Of a stretch of 64,000 bases of DNA, positions 26,013 to 35,050 are shown piece after piece. This stretch comes from Bordetella genomosp. 13. Lineage in GTDB: Bacteria > Pseudomonadota > Gammaproteobacteria > Burkholderiales > Burkholderiaceae_B. The translations under genes and the position numbers were made by a program. Each line of letters opens with the position of its first letter. Within the stretch, counting starts at the first letter, position 1. The stretch lies in assembly GCF_007679965.1 (NCBI RefSeq), contig NZ_VEHL01000011.1, forward strand, positions 1 through 64,000, written 5' to 3'. Under the pieces are notes generated by a model. The model was not told the DNA's origin, made no database searches, and saw nothing but the letters and a program-made list of their open reading frames with translations.

Positions 26013-27053
26013 ATGCCGACCGGCGCTGGCTTGTCTCCCTACTTCTGGCGCGTCCAGCCCTACGGTTGGCTGGCCCTGGCCGCGCTGGGCTTCTGGATCC
26101 GCAGCGCGGCGTTCGGCAATGTCACGCTGGCGCTGGCCCTCACCTGCACCCTCGATACCCTGGGCTTCATCGGCACCAGCGCGGCGGCCGTGCTGCATGC
26201 GCGCCATGGCGGCGCCACGAGGGGCGCGCCGATGCTGCTGGCCCCGGCCGCGGCCTGCGTGGCCGGGGCCGTGCTGCTGGGCCTGCTGGGCAGCGCGATC
26301 CGCGACCTGCTCCCGTTGGGCGACTCGGCCATCCTGCCGGCCGGCACCTTCTCGCTAGGTTTCGTCTACTACCTGGGCGTGCTGTGCATCTGGTCGCTGG
26401 CGTACTACGCCTTCAGCGCCGAGATGGCGGTGCGCGGCGAGCGGCTGGCCGAAGCCCGCGCGCGCCAGAAAGACCTCGAGCACCTGCAACGCCAGGTCGA
26501 GCCCCATTTCGTGCTGAGCGCGCTGCAGGCCATCGAGGCCAACATCGAGATCCAGCCTGCGCATGCGCAGGTCCAGACGCGCCAGCTGGCCAACTACCTC
26601 GCCTATGCGCTGGACAAGAGCAGCCACGCGCTGAGCAGCGTGGAAGAGGAAGTGGCGGCCGCGCGGGACTACGTCGCCCTCAATGCGCCTCGGCTGGGCG
26701 CGGACTTCACGTGCCACTTCGAGATCGATCCCGCCGCGCTGAGCATGCGCCTGCCGCACATGACGCTGCCGGCCCTGGTGGAACACGCGGTGCGGCAACG
26801 CCAGCGGGCCGGCGAAGGCCTCTTCACCGTACGGGTGCTGGTATGGGCGCGCGACGCGATGCTGGAGATCGAGGTGGACCATCCGGGCCATCTGTCGGGC
26901 CCGTTCGATCCGGCGCGTACCCTTCCCGTGCTGGACACGCTCAGCCAGCGGCTGGCGCAGCGCTACCCGGGCCGGCACGCCCTGACGATGGAACGCGAAG
27001 GCGGCCACATCGTGGCGCGCCTGTCGGTGCAGGGCGAACCCAGCTTCGTCTGA
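26013..27053 (+). CDS. degenerate LytS/AlgZ-like sensor kinase (predicted pseudokinase)
   Basis: The 346-residue membrane protein has about four hydrophobic segments (residues 10-135) and a His-kinase region parallel to the next gene. The phospho-acceptor His is kept (H165 in VEPHFVLSALQ), but the N-box, VENALKHG in the neighbour, reads VEHAVRQR (H258 replaces the Asn) and the glycine-rich G2 box is replaced by TLPVLDTL. ATP binding is therefore doubtful. It is clearly a tandem duplicate of the downstream kinase, down to the C-terminal QGEPSFV versus EGEPCYV. ATG 26013 aligns with the paralogue; the TTG at 25956 is less likely. Confidence 0.85.
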   Translation: MPTGAGLSPYFWRVQPYGWLALAALGFWIRSAAFGNVTLALALTCTLDTLGFIGTSAAAVLHARHGGATRGAPMLLAPAAACVAGAVLLGLLGSAIRDLLPLGDSAILPAGTFSLGFVYYLGVLCIWSLAYYAFSAEMAVRGERLAEARARQKDLEHLQRQVEPHFVLSALQAIEANIEIQPAHAQVQTRQLANYLAYALDKSSHALSSVEEEVAAARDYVALNAPRLGADFTCHFEIDPAALSMRLPHMTLPALVEHAVRQRQRAGEGLFTVRVLVWARDAMLEIEVDHPGHLSGPFDPARTLPVLDTLSQRLAQRYPGRHALTMEREGGHIVARLSVQGEPSFV

Positions 27054-27246
27054 AGGCCTCGCCGCGCGGCTTGTCCGGTACGGGCACTCACGGTATTCTT
27101 GCCTGCGGATCGCAGTACCCCGGCCCTGGCAGCACGTGGTTTTTCGATGATGGGGCCCTGGCTCGCAGAGACCCCATGGCCCTAGTCCCCACCCTTGCCC
27201 ATCCAGCGCGGCGCGCCGCCCCGGCCTCATGGCACTCCGCCCGCCC

Positions 27247-28299
27247 ATGCTGAACGGAACGCGCCTGTCGCCCTTTTTCTGGCGCGCGCAGGCGACCGGC
27301 TGGCTGGTGCTGGGCGCCGTCGGCTTCTTCATCCGGTATGCGGCCTTCGGCCATCCCGCGCTCGCACTGGGGCTGACGCTCACGCTGGACCTGCTGGGCT
27401 TCCTGTCCACCACGGCCGCGGCTGCGCTGCATGCCCGATACGCCGGCAGCTCGCGGCAGGCGCCCGTGCTGGCGGCGGCGGCGGTCATCTGCGTCGGCCT
27501 GGCCGGCCTGTTCACCTTGCTGGGCGTTGTCGTGCAGGGGCTCTATCCGCCCGAAGCCACCGCCTACATCCCGCGCAACAGCTTCATGCTGGGCTTCGTC
27601 TACTACCTGGGTATCTTCTCCATCTGGACTCTCGTGTACCTGGGCTTCAGCGCCGAACTGGACGCGCGCGCCGAACGGCTGTCCAAGACCCGCGCCGAAA
27701 CGCGCGCGCTGCAGCTGGAACTGGAACACCTGCAGCGCCAGATCGCGCCGCATTTCCTGTTCAATTCCCTCAACACCATCCTGGGCGAAATCGCCGAGCG
27801 CCCCACCATCGCCGAGGAAATGACGCGCAGGCTGGCGGCCTACCTGCGTTATTCGTTCAGCACGCGCAACCACGCCATGTGCAGCGTCGACGAAGAGGTG
27901 GCCGCGGTGAGGGACTACGTCGGCATCCAGGCGCTGCGCTTCGACGAACGCTTCGCGTGCCATTACGAGATCGACCCGGCCGCGCGGGAAGTCGGCCTGC
28001 CCCACATGACGCTGCAGGGGCTGGTGGAAAATGCCTTGAAGCACGGCATGCGCAACGAGGACGAGCACTTCTCCATCCACATACGCGCCCGCATGCACCA
28101 GGCCATGCTGGTCGTCGAGGTGGACAACCCGGGCCAGCTGGCCGCGCCGTTCGACGCCCTGCGCCCCGGGGTCGGCCTGGGCAACCTGCGCCAGCGGCTG
28201 GCGCTGCGCTATCCCGGCCGCCACAGCTTCACGCTGGAGCAGCGGGGTCCGCGCACGGTGGCGCGCCTGACCGTCGAGGGCGAGCCATGCTACGTGTGA
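27247..28299 (+). CDS. LytS/AlgZ-type sensor histidine kinase
   Basis: A 350-residue kinase of the His_kinase family: N-terminal membrane segments (about residues 10-140), a coiled linker, the phospho-acceptor motif IAPHFLFNSLNTI (H169), N-box LQGLVENALKHG (N262) and G2 box GVGLGNLRQRL. It should phosphorylate the LytTR regulator, whose ATG overlaps its 3' end by 13 bases. The signal is unknown. An alternative ATG lies at 27229, but 27247 aligns with the start of the upstream duplicate (LSPFFWR versus LSPYFWR). Confidence 0.93.
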   Translation: MLNGTRLSPFFWRAQATGWLVLGAVGFFIRYAAFGHPALALGLTLTLDLLGFLSTTAAAALHARYAGSSRQAPVLAAAAVICVGLAGLFTLLGVVVQGLYPPEATAYIPRNSFMLGFVYYLGIFSIWTLVYLGFSAELDARAERLSKTRAETRALQLELEHLQRQIAPHFLFNSLNTILGEIAERPTIAEEMTRRLAAYLRYSFSTRNHAMCSVDEEVAAVRDYVGIQALRFDERFACHYEIDPAAREVGLPHMTLQGLVENALKHGMRNEDEHFSIHIRARMHQAMLVVEVDNPGQLAAPFDALRPGVGLGNLRQRLALRYPGRHSFTLEQRGPRTVARLTVEGEPCYV

Positions 28300-29009
28300 T
28301 CATCGTCGACGACGAGGCGCCGGCGCGGCGCTACCTGCGCCGCCTGCTTGAGGCGCGGTCCGACGTGCGGGTGGCGGGAGAGGCCGCGACGGGCGCGCAG
28401 GCCGCGGCGCTGGTCCTGGCCGAGGCGCCGGATGCGATGTTCCTGGACGTGGACCTGGTGCACGGCACGGGCTTCGACCTGCTGCAGCGGCTTCCCGCGC
28501 CGCCGGCCGTGGTGTTCGTCACGGCCCATGCCGACTATGCGGCCCGCGCCTTCGACGTCGCGGCGGTCGACTACCTGCTCAAGCCTGTGGGCGCGACACG
28601 CCTGGACGATACGCTGGCGCGGCTGAAACGCGGCCTCCATACGCAGGCCGCCACGCCCCCGGCTGCGCCCGCCCCTTACCTGGTGGTGCGCGGCCGCCAG
28701 CAGACCCGGCAGATCAAGGTGGAATCGATATCGGCGGCGCACGCCCAGGGCGACTACGTCATGCTGTACTGCGCCGACGGCGGCACCGAGCTGATGAACA
28801 CCACGCTGACGGGACTGCGACCGCAACTGCCCGAGCCGTCGTTCTCGATGGTCTCGCGCTCGATCATCGTCAACCTGGACCACGTGGCGCGCCTGCACAC
28901 GGCCGCAGGGGCGCGGCGCGTGGAGTTCACGGGCGGCGCGGCGCCGCTGGAACTGGGGATGACGGCCTTCCTGCGACTGCGCCGCGAACTGGCGCGGCGG
29001 CAGGCGTAG
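28287..29009 (+). CDS. LytTR-family response regulator
   Basis: The 240-residue protein has a receiver domain (VIIVDDEAPARRYL, phosphorylation site in MFLDVDLVHGTG, Lys in YLLKPVG) and a C-terminal LytTR DNA-binding domain (about residues 135-238, with IKVESISAAHAQGDYVML and FSMVSRSIIVNLDHV). It is co-translated with the kinase upstream. AlgR/LytR-type regulators control exopolysaccharide, pili or autolysis in relatives; targets here are unknown. No other output gene lies in the operon. Confidence 0.94.
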   Translation: MLRVIIVDDEAPARRYLRRLLEARSDVRVAGEAATGAQAAALVLAEAPDAMFLDVDLVHGTGFDLLQRLPAPPAVVFVTAHADYAARAFDVAAVDYLLKPVGATRLDDTLARLKRGLHTQAATPPAAPAPYLVVRGRQQTRQIKVESISAAHAQGDYVMLYCADGGTELMNTTLTGLRPQLPEPSFSMVSRSIIVNLDHVARLHTAAGARRVEFTGGAAPLELGMTAFLRLRRELARRQA

Positions 29010-29089
29010 GAAGGCCGGGAACATGCGGAGCCTGTAGGGTCGGCTGCCGCAGCACCGGCTGCCGCAGCGTCGGCCGCCGACGGCTTCCC

Positions 29090-29842
29090 TTACTCTTTCT
29101 TGCCCAGCCCCAGATAGCTCTCGATCACGCGGGGGTTGCCCGCCAGCTCGCGGGCCGGGCCGTGCAGCACGATCTCGCCGGTTTCCAGCACGTAGCCGTA
29201 GTCGGCCACCTGCAGCGCGGCGCGCGCGTTCTGCTCGACCAGCAGGATCGCCACGCCAGTCTCGCGCAGGCGCGCGATGATGTGGAAGATCTCGCGCACG
29301 ATGCGGGGCGCAAGGCCCAGGCTGGGCTCGTCCAGCATCAACAGGCGTGGCTTGGCCATCAGCGCGCGGCCCACGGCCAGCATCTGGCGCTCGCCGCCGG
29401 ACAAGGTGCCGGCCTGCTGGTTGCGCCGCTCGCGCAGGCGCGGGAACAGCGTGAAAACCTCTTCCAGCGTGTCGCGCCAGCCGCTTTCGCGCGCGCGGTA
29501 GCGCCGAAAGCCGCCCAGCAGCAGGTTGTCTTCCACCGACATGCTGCCGAACAACTCGCGGCGCTCGGGCACCAGGGACATGCCGGCCGACACGCGGCGC
29601 TCGACCTGCCAGCCCGACACGTCGGTGCCGGCATACTGCACCTGGCCGGTGGCATGGCCGGTTTGCGGCAATGCGCCCATCACGGCATTCAGCATGGTCG
29701 ACTTGCCGGCGCCGTTGGCGCCGATCACGGTGACGATGCTGCCGGCGGGCACGTTGATGACGGCGTTGCTCAGTGCGCCGACCTTGCCATAGCGGGCGGA
29801 CAGGTCGCGTACCTCGAGGATGGAGTCTTGCTGGATGCTCAT
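29090..29842 (-). CDS. HAAT-family ABC transporter ATPase (LivF type), system 2
   Basis: The 250-residue ATPase has a canonical Walker A (GANGAGKST), signature LSGGERQML, Walker B LLMLDEPSLGLAP and H-loop VEQNARA. It is the last gene of the second HAAT operon, and its ATG overlaps the stop of the fused permease-ATPase gene as ATGA. It keeps the lysine that the system 1 LivF lacks. Confidence 0.95.
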   Translation of the reverse strand: MSIQQDSILEVRDLSARYGKVGALSNAVINVPAGSIVTVIGANGAGKSTMLNAVMGALPQTGHATGQVQYAGTDVSGWQVERRVSAGMSLVPERRELFGSMSVEDNLLLGGFRRYRARESGWRDTLEEVFTLFPRLRERRNQQAGTLSGGERQMLAVGRALMAKPRLLMLDEPSLGLAPRIVREIFHIIARLRETGVAILLVEQNARAALQVADYGYVLETGEIVLHGPARELAGNPRVIESYLGLGKKE

Positions 29843-31674
29843 CGCGTGCCTCCCGCCGTGGCCGGCGCGGCCTGCACCGAATCGGGCAGGTCGTCGTCGA
29901 TGCCGCCCAGATAGGCCTCGAGTACGGCGGGATTCTGCTGCACCTCGGCCGGCACGCCTTCGGCCAGCTTGGTGCCGAAATCCATCACCACCAGGTGATT
30001 GGTCAGGCGCATGACGAAATCCATATCGTGTTCCACCAGCAGGATGCTCATGCCTTCGGCGCGCAATTGCTCCAGCACCTGGGCCAATTCCTGCTTCTCC
30101 TTGTAGCGCAGCCCCGCGGCCGGTTCGTCCAGCAGCAGCAGCACCGGATCGCCGGCCAGCGCGCGGGCGATCTCCAGGATGCGTTGCTGGCCCAGCGCCA
30201 GGTTGCCCGCCTGTTCGTACAGGTAGTCGCCCAGCCCGACGCGCTGCAACTGGCGCGCGGCCTCGTGCAACAGGCGCGCCTCGCGCGAGCGGTCGGCATG
30301 CAGCGCCCCGGCCATCACGCCCACGTCGGAACGCAGGTGCGCGCCCAACGCGACGTTCTCCAGCACCGACATGGTCGGCAGCAGCTGCACGTGCTGGAAG
30401 GTGCGGCCCACGCCGCGCTGCGAGATGCCGCGCGCCGACTGGCCGTCGATGCGCTCGCCCAGGAAACGCACCTGGCCACGCGTGGCCGGCAGCACGCCGC
30501 TGATCAGGTTGAACGTGGTGCTCTTGCCCGCGCCGTTGGGGCCGATCAGGCCCATGATCTCGCCGGCGCGCACCTTGAACGAGATGTCGTTCACCGCAAC
30601 CAGGCCGCCGAACTCCTTGCGGATCCCGTCGACTTCCAGCACCAGCGCCCCGCCCTGCGGACGCTCGCGATGCGGCAGCGCCGCCGCCTCGGGCGGCGCG
30701 GGACGGCTGCGGCGCGAACCGCCGCCGGCCACGCGTTCCCACCAGCCCGACAGGATGGGCCACAGGCCGCTGCTGGCGTACTGCAGCACCAGGATCATCA
30801 GCACGCCGAACACGATCAGTTCGAAGTTGGCGTCGCTGCCCAGCAGCGAGGGCAGCAGGTTCTGCAGCTGGTCCTTCAGCGACAGGATCACCGCCGAGCC
30901 CAGCAGCGCGCCCCACACGTGGCCCGCGCCGCCCACCACCGCCATGAACAGGTACTCGATGCCGTAGTTCAGGCCGAACGGGCTGGGGCTGACGGCGCGC
31001 TGCATGTGCGCGTACAGCCAGCCCGACACGCAGGCCAGCAGCGCGGCCCACACGAAGATGATGATCTTGTACGAGGCCGTGTTCACCCCCATGGACTCGG
31101 CCATGCCGGCGCCGCTCTTCAGCGCGCGGATGGCGCGCCCGGGACGAGAATCCAGCAGGTTGCGCGTGCCCCATAGGGCCAGCAGCACGCAGATCCAGAT
31201 GAGGAAATAGATGTTGCGCCCGCTGGCCAGCGAGATGCCGAAGAACTCCAGCGGCTGGATGCCGGCGATGCCGTCGTGCTTGCCCAGCGCGTCCAGGTTG
31301 CCGAACAGGTAGTACAGCGACAGCGCCCAGGCGATGGTGCCCAGCGGCAGGAAGTGGCCCGACAGGCGCAGCGTGATCAGGCCCAGCAGGTAGGCCACCA
31401 GCGCGGTCAGCGCCAGCCCCGCCAGCAGCGCCAGCCAGGGCGAGATGCCGTAGCGCGTGGACAGCAGCGCGGTGGTGTAGGCGCCCAGGCCCACGAAGGC
31501 CGCCTGGCCGAACGAGGTCAGGCCGCCCACGCCGGTCAGCAGCACCAGGCCCAGCGCCACAAGGCTGGCCAGCCCGATGTAGTTGAGCTGCGTGATCCAG
31601 AACTCGGGGGTGAAGGACAGCAGCGGCAGGGCCGCCAGCACGACGAGGAAGACGATCGTCAGGATACGGTTCAT
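29839..31674 (-). CDS. fused LivM permease-LivG ATPase, HAAT system 2
   Basis: This 611-residue protein joins a LivM-type permease (residues 1-310, with LTGVGGLTSFGQAAFVG near 50) through a Pro/Arg-rich linker (about 310-345) to a LivG-type ATPase (about 345-595, Walker A GPNGAGKST, signature LALGQQRILEIA, Walker B LLLLDEP, H-loop VEHDMD). The two are normally separate proteins. The longer frame starting at 33048 runs through livH in another frame and into an inverted-repeat element and is not real; ATG 31674 lies five bases after the livH stop. Confidence 0.94.
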   Translation of the reverse strand: MNRILTIVFLVVLAALPLLSFTPEFWITQLNYIGLASLVALGLVLLTGVGGLTSFGQAAFVGLGAYTTALLSTRYGISPWLALLAGLALTALVAYLLGLITLRLSGHFLPLGTIAWALSLYYLFGNLDALGKHDGIAGIQPLEFFGISLASGRNIYFLIWICVLLALWGTRNLLDSRPGRAIRALKSGAGMAESMGVNTASYKIIIFVWAALLACVSGWLYAHMQRAVSPSPFGLNYGIEYLFMAVVGGAGHVWGALLGSAVILSLKDQLQNLLPSLLGSDANFELIVFGVLMILVLQYASSGLWPILSGWWERVAGGGSRRSRPAPPEAAALPHRERPQGGALVLEVDGIRKEFGGLVAVNDISFKVRAGEIMGLIGPNGAGKSTTFNLISGVLPATRGQVRFLGERIDGQSARGISQRGVGRTFQHVQLLPTMSVLENVALGAHLRSDVGVMAGALHADRSREARLLHEAARQLQRVGLGDYLYEQAGNLALGQQRILEIARALAGDPVLLLLDEPAAGLRYKEKQELAQVLEQLRAEGMSILLVEHDMDFVMRLTNHLVVMDFGTKLAEGVPAEVQQNPAVLEAYLGGIDDDLPDSVQAAPATAGGTR

Positions 31675-31679
31675 GATGC

Positions 31680-32717
31680 TTATTCCTCGTCGTCCACGTG
31701 ATGGCTGCCGAACGAGCGCCAGATCAGCACCGGGATGATCAGCGTGAAGACGATGACTTCCTTGTAGGCGCTGGCCCAGAAAGATGAATAGGATTCCAGC
31801 AGCCCCACCAGCACCGAGCCGGCGGCGGCCACGGGATAGCTGGCCAGGCCGCCGATGATGGCGCCCACGAAGCCCTTCAGGCCGATCAGGAAGCCGGTGT
31901 CGTAGTACACCGTGGTGATGGGCGCGATCAGCATGCCGGACATGGCGCCGATGGCCACGGCCAGCGTGAACGTCAGGCTGCCCGACATCGACGTGCTGAT
32001 GCCCACCAGGCGGGCGCCGCGGCGGTTGACCGCCGTGGCGCGCAGCGCGCGGCCGTAAAGCGTCTTGCCGAAGAACAGCCACAGCGCCACGATCAGCAGC
32101 GCGCAGGTCGCCACCACGAAGAGGCTTTGCGCCGACCACGTGCCGAAGCCCAGGTCGACCTGGCCCGAGACGAAGGCCGGCGTGCGCCAGCCCTCGGCGC
32201 CGAAAAACACCAGGGCCAGGCCCATCAGCGCAAAGTGCAGCGCCACCGACACGATAAGCAGCACCAGCACGCTGGCCTCGGCCAGCGGCTGGTAAACGAT
32301 GCGATACACCATGGGCCCCATGGGCACCACCAGCACCAGCGTCAGCAGCATGTTCAGCCACAGCGAGGTGTCCGGGCCGACGTAGGCCGAGGTCAGCGCC
32401 AGCAGTCCCAGCGGCAGCACGACGCAGCCCAGCACCACCTTGGGCAGCCCGGCCCAGTGGCCGGTGCGCGCGGCGCGGACCAGTTCGAGCAGCGTGACCA
32501 CGCCGCCCAGCAGCGGCAGCAGGTATACGGTGCCGGGCATCTTGCCGTCGACCAGCATGGCCAGCGTCAGCGCGCCGAACGCGACGAACTCGCCCTGCGG
32601 AATGAAGATGACGCGCGTGACGGCGAACACCAGCACCAGCGCCATGCCCAATAAGGCATAGATCGCGCCGTTGACGATGCCGTCCTGCAGCAGGATCAGC
32701 GCAATTGTGGAATCCAT
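31680..32717 (-). CDS. HAAT ABC importer permease (LivH type), system 2
   Basis: At 345 residues this permease is longer than the usual 290. An extra region between residues 60 and 120 adds two or three hydrophobic segments. Conserved features are LVFAVTRVIFIPQGEFVAFG near residue 30 and the coupling loop NRRGARLVGISTSMSG near 230. It is the first permease gene of the second operon but is separated from its binding-protein gene by 430 bases containing a miniature inverted-repeat element. Confidence 0.93.
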   Translation of the reverse strand: MDSTIALILLQDGIVNGAIYALLGMALVLVFAVTRVIFIPQGEFVAFGALTLAMLVDGKMPGTVYLLPLLGGVVTLLELVRAARTGHWAGLPKVVLGCVVLPLGLLALTSAYVGPDTSLWLNMLLTLVLVVPMGPMVYRIVYQPLAEASVLVLLIVSVALHFALMGLALVFFGAEGWRTPAFVSGQVDLGFGTWSAQSLFVVATCALLIVALWLFFGKTLYGRALRATAVNRRGARLVGISTSMSGSLTFTLAVAIGAMSGMLIAPITTVYYDTGFLIGLKGFVGAIIGGLASYPVAAAGSVLVGLLESYSSFWASAYKEVIVFTLIIPVLIWRSFGSHHVDDEE

Positions 32718-32778
32718 CTATACGACCTGTTGATTTTCCTGGCGCCCCGACCCCGACCGGAGCACTGCGAATACGACA

Positions 32779-33067
32779 CACCGGCCAAGGGCCTGTTGAC
32801 ACTAAAAGGAGCCTCGCACAGCCGGGGAATCGGGGCGGCAGGCTAGGCGTGCAGGCCGCCGCGTGGTCAATCCACGCAAGGCCTGCGCAACGACGCATGC
32901 CGCCCGATTCCCCGGCTGCCCGAAGGGTGCGAACAGAAGCGTACGCCTGGCTGCGTTGCGAATGCTCGCCGTGGGACCACCACGCCTGCGCTTCGCGCCT
33001 TGCCATCCGCACGCTTCTGTTCGCATGCGAGGCTCCTTTTAGTGTCAACAGGCCCTAGGGGCCGGTG
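32779..33067. mobile_element. miniature inverted-repeat (cruciform-like) element, about 290 bp
   Basis: Perfect 31-bp terminal inverted repeats, 32788-32818 (AGGGCCTGTTGACAC...) and 33026-33056, are flanked by a second pair, CACCGGCC (32779-32786) and GGCCGGTG (33060-33067). Inside are two hairpins: a near-perfect 20-base pair of arms at 32821-32841 and 32904-32923 enclosing a GCGTGG-TCAAT-CCACGC tip, and a 15-base pair of arms near 32935-32949 and 33011-33025. No transposase frame is present. It lies between the binding-protein and permease genes of HAAT system 2. Confidence 0.8.
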
Positions 33068-33147
33068 CGAGGTGCTGCGGGGAAGCACGTCGCTGCGCCT
33101 TTACGGCGCCGCCGCGCGACGCGCCTCCCGGATGATGCCAGCGCGGG

Positions 33148-34311
33148 TCAGAGGCCCGGCTGGTACGTCCACTTGCCGCCTTCGACCTTGACCATGACGC
33201 GCGAACGTTGGTCGAAACCGGCGTGGTCGGTGGGGCTCATGTTGAACACGCCTTGCGACGCGGGCAGGTTCTTGACGCCTTCGATGGCGTCGCGCAGCGC
33301 GGCGCGGAACTCGGGCGTGCCGGGCTTGGCGCCCGACTTCAGGGCCTGGGGCAGCGCGGCCACGATCAGTTGGCCGGCATCCCACATGTGGCCGCCGAAG
33401 GTGTTGACCGAGCCGGCGCCATAGGCCTTCTCGTAGGTCTGCACGTATTCCAGGGCCGACTTCTTGACGGGGTTGTCGTCGGGCAGTTGCGCGGCCACCA
33501 GCAGCGGGCCGGCGGGCAGCAGCATGCCTTCGCAATCCTTGCCGCACACGCGCAGCACGTCGTTGTTGGCGGCGCCATGGGTCTGGTAGATCAGGCCGCC
33601 GAAGCCGCGTGCCTTCAGTTCCTTCTGCGGCAGGGCCGAGGGCGTGCCGGCGCCGGCGATCAGGATCGCGTCGGGCTTGGCGGCCACCAGCTTGAGCACC
33701 TGGCCGGTGACGCTGGTGTCGGTGCGGCCGTACTTCTCGATGGCGCTGACGTTGATGCCCTTGGCCTTGGCGGCGGTCTGCATCACGTCCAGCCAGCCGT
33801 CGCCGTAGGCGTCGGCGAAGCCGATGAAGCCCAGGTTCTTGACCTTGGCCTTGACCATGGCGTCGGCCAGCGCGCTGGCCATCAGGGCGTCGTTCTGCGG
33901 AGTCTTGAAGACCCAGCGGCGCTTCTCGTCCACGGGCTCGACGATCTTGGCGCTGGCGGCCACGCTGATCATGGGCACCTTGGCTTCGGCGGCCACGTCG
34001 ACCATCGCCAGCGAGCCCGGCGTGACCGAGGTGCCGACCAGCACGTCGACCTTGTCCTCGGTGACCAGCTTGCGCGAGTTGCGCACGGCGGCGGTGGTGT
34101 CGGTGGCGTCGTCCAGCACGATCCACTCGATCTTCTGGCCGGCCACTTCCTTGGGCAGCAGCGTGGCGGTGTTGCGCTCGGGGATACCCAACGAGGCGGC
34201 AGGGCCAGTGGCGGCCAGCGTGACGCCGACCTTGACCTGGGCGCCGGCTACCATGGGCAGGCTGAGCGCCAGAGCGGCGGCGAACGCGGACAAGCCGAAG
34301 TGCTTGGGCAT
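33148..34311 (-). CDS. periplasmic substrate-binding protein of HAAT ABC importer, system 2
   Basis: A 387-residue precursor with a signal peptide (MPKHFGLSAFAAALALSLP, cleavage near AGAQV) and a Peripla_BP_6 domain starting VKVGVTLAATGPAASLGIPE. It also has VLVGTSVTPGSLAMVDVA near residue 90 and a long ligand domain ending WTYQPGL. GGAGACAAAAG precedes the ATG. It is transcribed ahead of the livH-livMG-livF genes, but 430 bases including a cruciform-like element intervene, which may set the receptor-to-permease ratio. Confidence 0.93.
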   Translation of the reverse strand: MPKHFGLSAFAAALALSLPMVAGAQVKVGVTLAATGPAASLGIPERNTATLLPKEVAGQKIEWIVLDDATDTTAAVRNSRKLVTEDKVDVLVGTSVTPGSLAMVDVAAEAKVPMISVAASAKIVEPVDEKRRWVFKTPQNDALMASALADAMVKAKVKNLGFIGFADAYGDGWLDVMQTAAKAKGINVSAIEKYGRTDTSVTGQVLKLVAAKPDAILIAGAGTPSALPQKELKARGFGGLIYQTHGAANNDVLRVCGKDCEGMLLPAGPLLVAAQLPDDNPVKKSALEYVQTYEKAYGAGSVNTFGGHMWDAGQLIVAALPQALKSGAKPGTPEFRAALRDAIEGVKNLPASQGVFNMSPTDHAGFDQRSRVMVKVEGGKWTYQPGL

Positions 34312-34635
34312 CTTTTGTCTCCTGTGTGCCCGGGCAATCTGAGTTGCGGGCTGGTTTGAAGTTATACAGAAAAACGGATTATAGGGTTAAATCCGTATCA
34401 AATGCGACGCGGAAAAGGGGCGTATCTACCCTTAGACAACAGGGGTGGAATGCGCCGCCCGAAGGCCTCAGCAAACGCATTTGATAATGGCGAACACCCT
34501 ACTTGAGCAGGCTTTGCACCGTCTGCTAGGGGATACCCGCATTGCCCCGACAGAGCGGTCACGTCGGCCGCGCCAAACTCGTTTAACATCGTGGGTTACT
34601 CCGAACCTTTCCCACGATCGGAGGTCGAACAGACC
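34312..34635. other. divergent control region with two inverted repeats
   Basis: No gene is supported. ACGGATT (34374-34380) pairs with AATCCGT (34390-34396). TATCAAATGCG (34396-34406) pairs exactly with CGCATTTGATA (34476-34486), 69 bases apart, a layout seen with looping regulators. Promoters for the HAAT receptor gene (minus) and msrB (plus) should lie here. Confidence 0.5.
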
Positions 34636-35034
34636 ATGGAAAAAGTACGCAAGAGCGACGCCGAATGGCGCGCCATCCTCACCCCCCAGGAATACACGGT
34701 GGTGCGTGAAAAGGGTACCGAGCGCGCCTTCACCGGCCGCTACTGGGACACCTTCGAGCACGGCATCTACCGCTGCGTGGCCTGTGGCACCGCGCTGTTC
34801 GCGTCCGACACCAAGTTCGACGCGGGCTGCGGCTGGCCCAGCTACTTCGAGCCGCTGGCCCCCGGTCTCGTGCGCGAAGAGCGCGACGTCAGCCATGGCA
34901 TGGTCCGCACCGAGGTGCTGTGCAATGTCTGCGACGCGCACCTGGGCCACGTCTTCCCCGACGGCCCCGAGCCCACCGGCCTGCGCTATTGCATCAACTC
35001 GCTGTCGCTCAAGTTCGAGCCCGAAGCGCCTTGA
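34636..35034 (+). CDS. msrB: peptide-methionine (R)-S-oxide reductase
   Basis: The 132-residue protein is a single MsrB domain: zinc cysteines in CVACG and CNVCDAHLGHVF, substrate loop GCGWPSYF, and the catalytic Cys in RYCINS near the C-terminus. It repairs R-methionine sulfoxide in proteins and has no signal peptide. ATG 34636 is preferred because the frame upstream (from 34591) is not conserved. It heads a compact msrB-yciB-bolA-par27 run. Confidence 0.96.
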   Translation: MEKVRKSDAEWRAILTPQEYTVVREKGTERAFTGRYWDTFEHGIYRCVACGTALFASDTKFDAGCGWPSYFEPLAPGLVREERDVSHGMVRTEVLCNVCDAHLGHVFPDGPEPTGLRYCINSLSLKFEPEAP

Positions 35035-35050
35035 AGGGCCCCTGCCTGCG

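Noticed and set aside
31675..33048. Upstream part of the 1069-codon frame that includes LivM-LivG
   Set aside because: It lies over livH in another frame and continues into the inverted-repeat element; LivM homology starts at 31674.
32718..33147. Complete insertion sequence between the HAAT genes
   Set aside because: Terminal repeats are perfect, but the interior has no transposase-like frame, so only a miniature element is claimed.
34398..34589. 63-codon minus-strand frame between the HAAT receptor gene and msrB
   Set aside because: It lies in a control region with inverted repeats, has no recognisable domain and overlaps the expected promoters.
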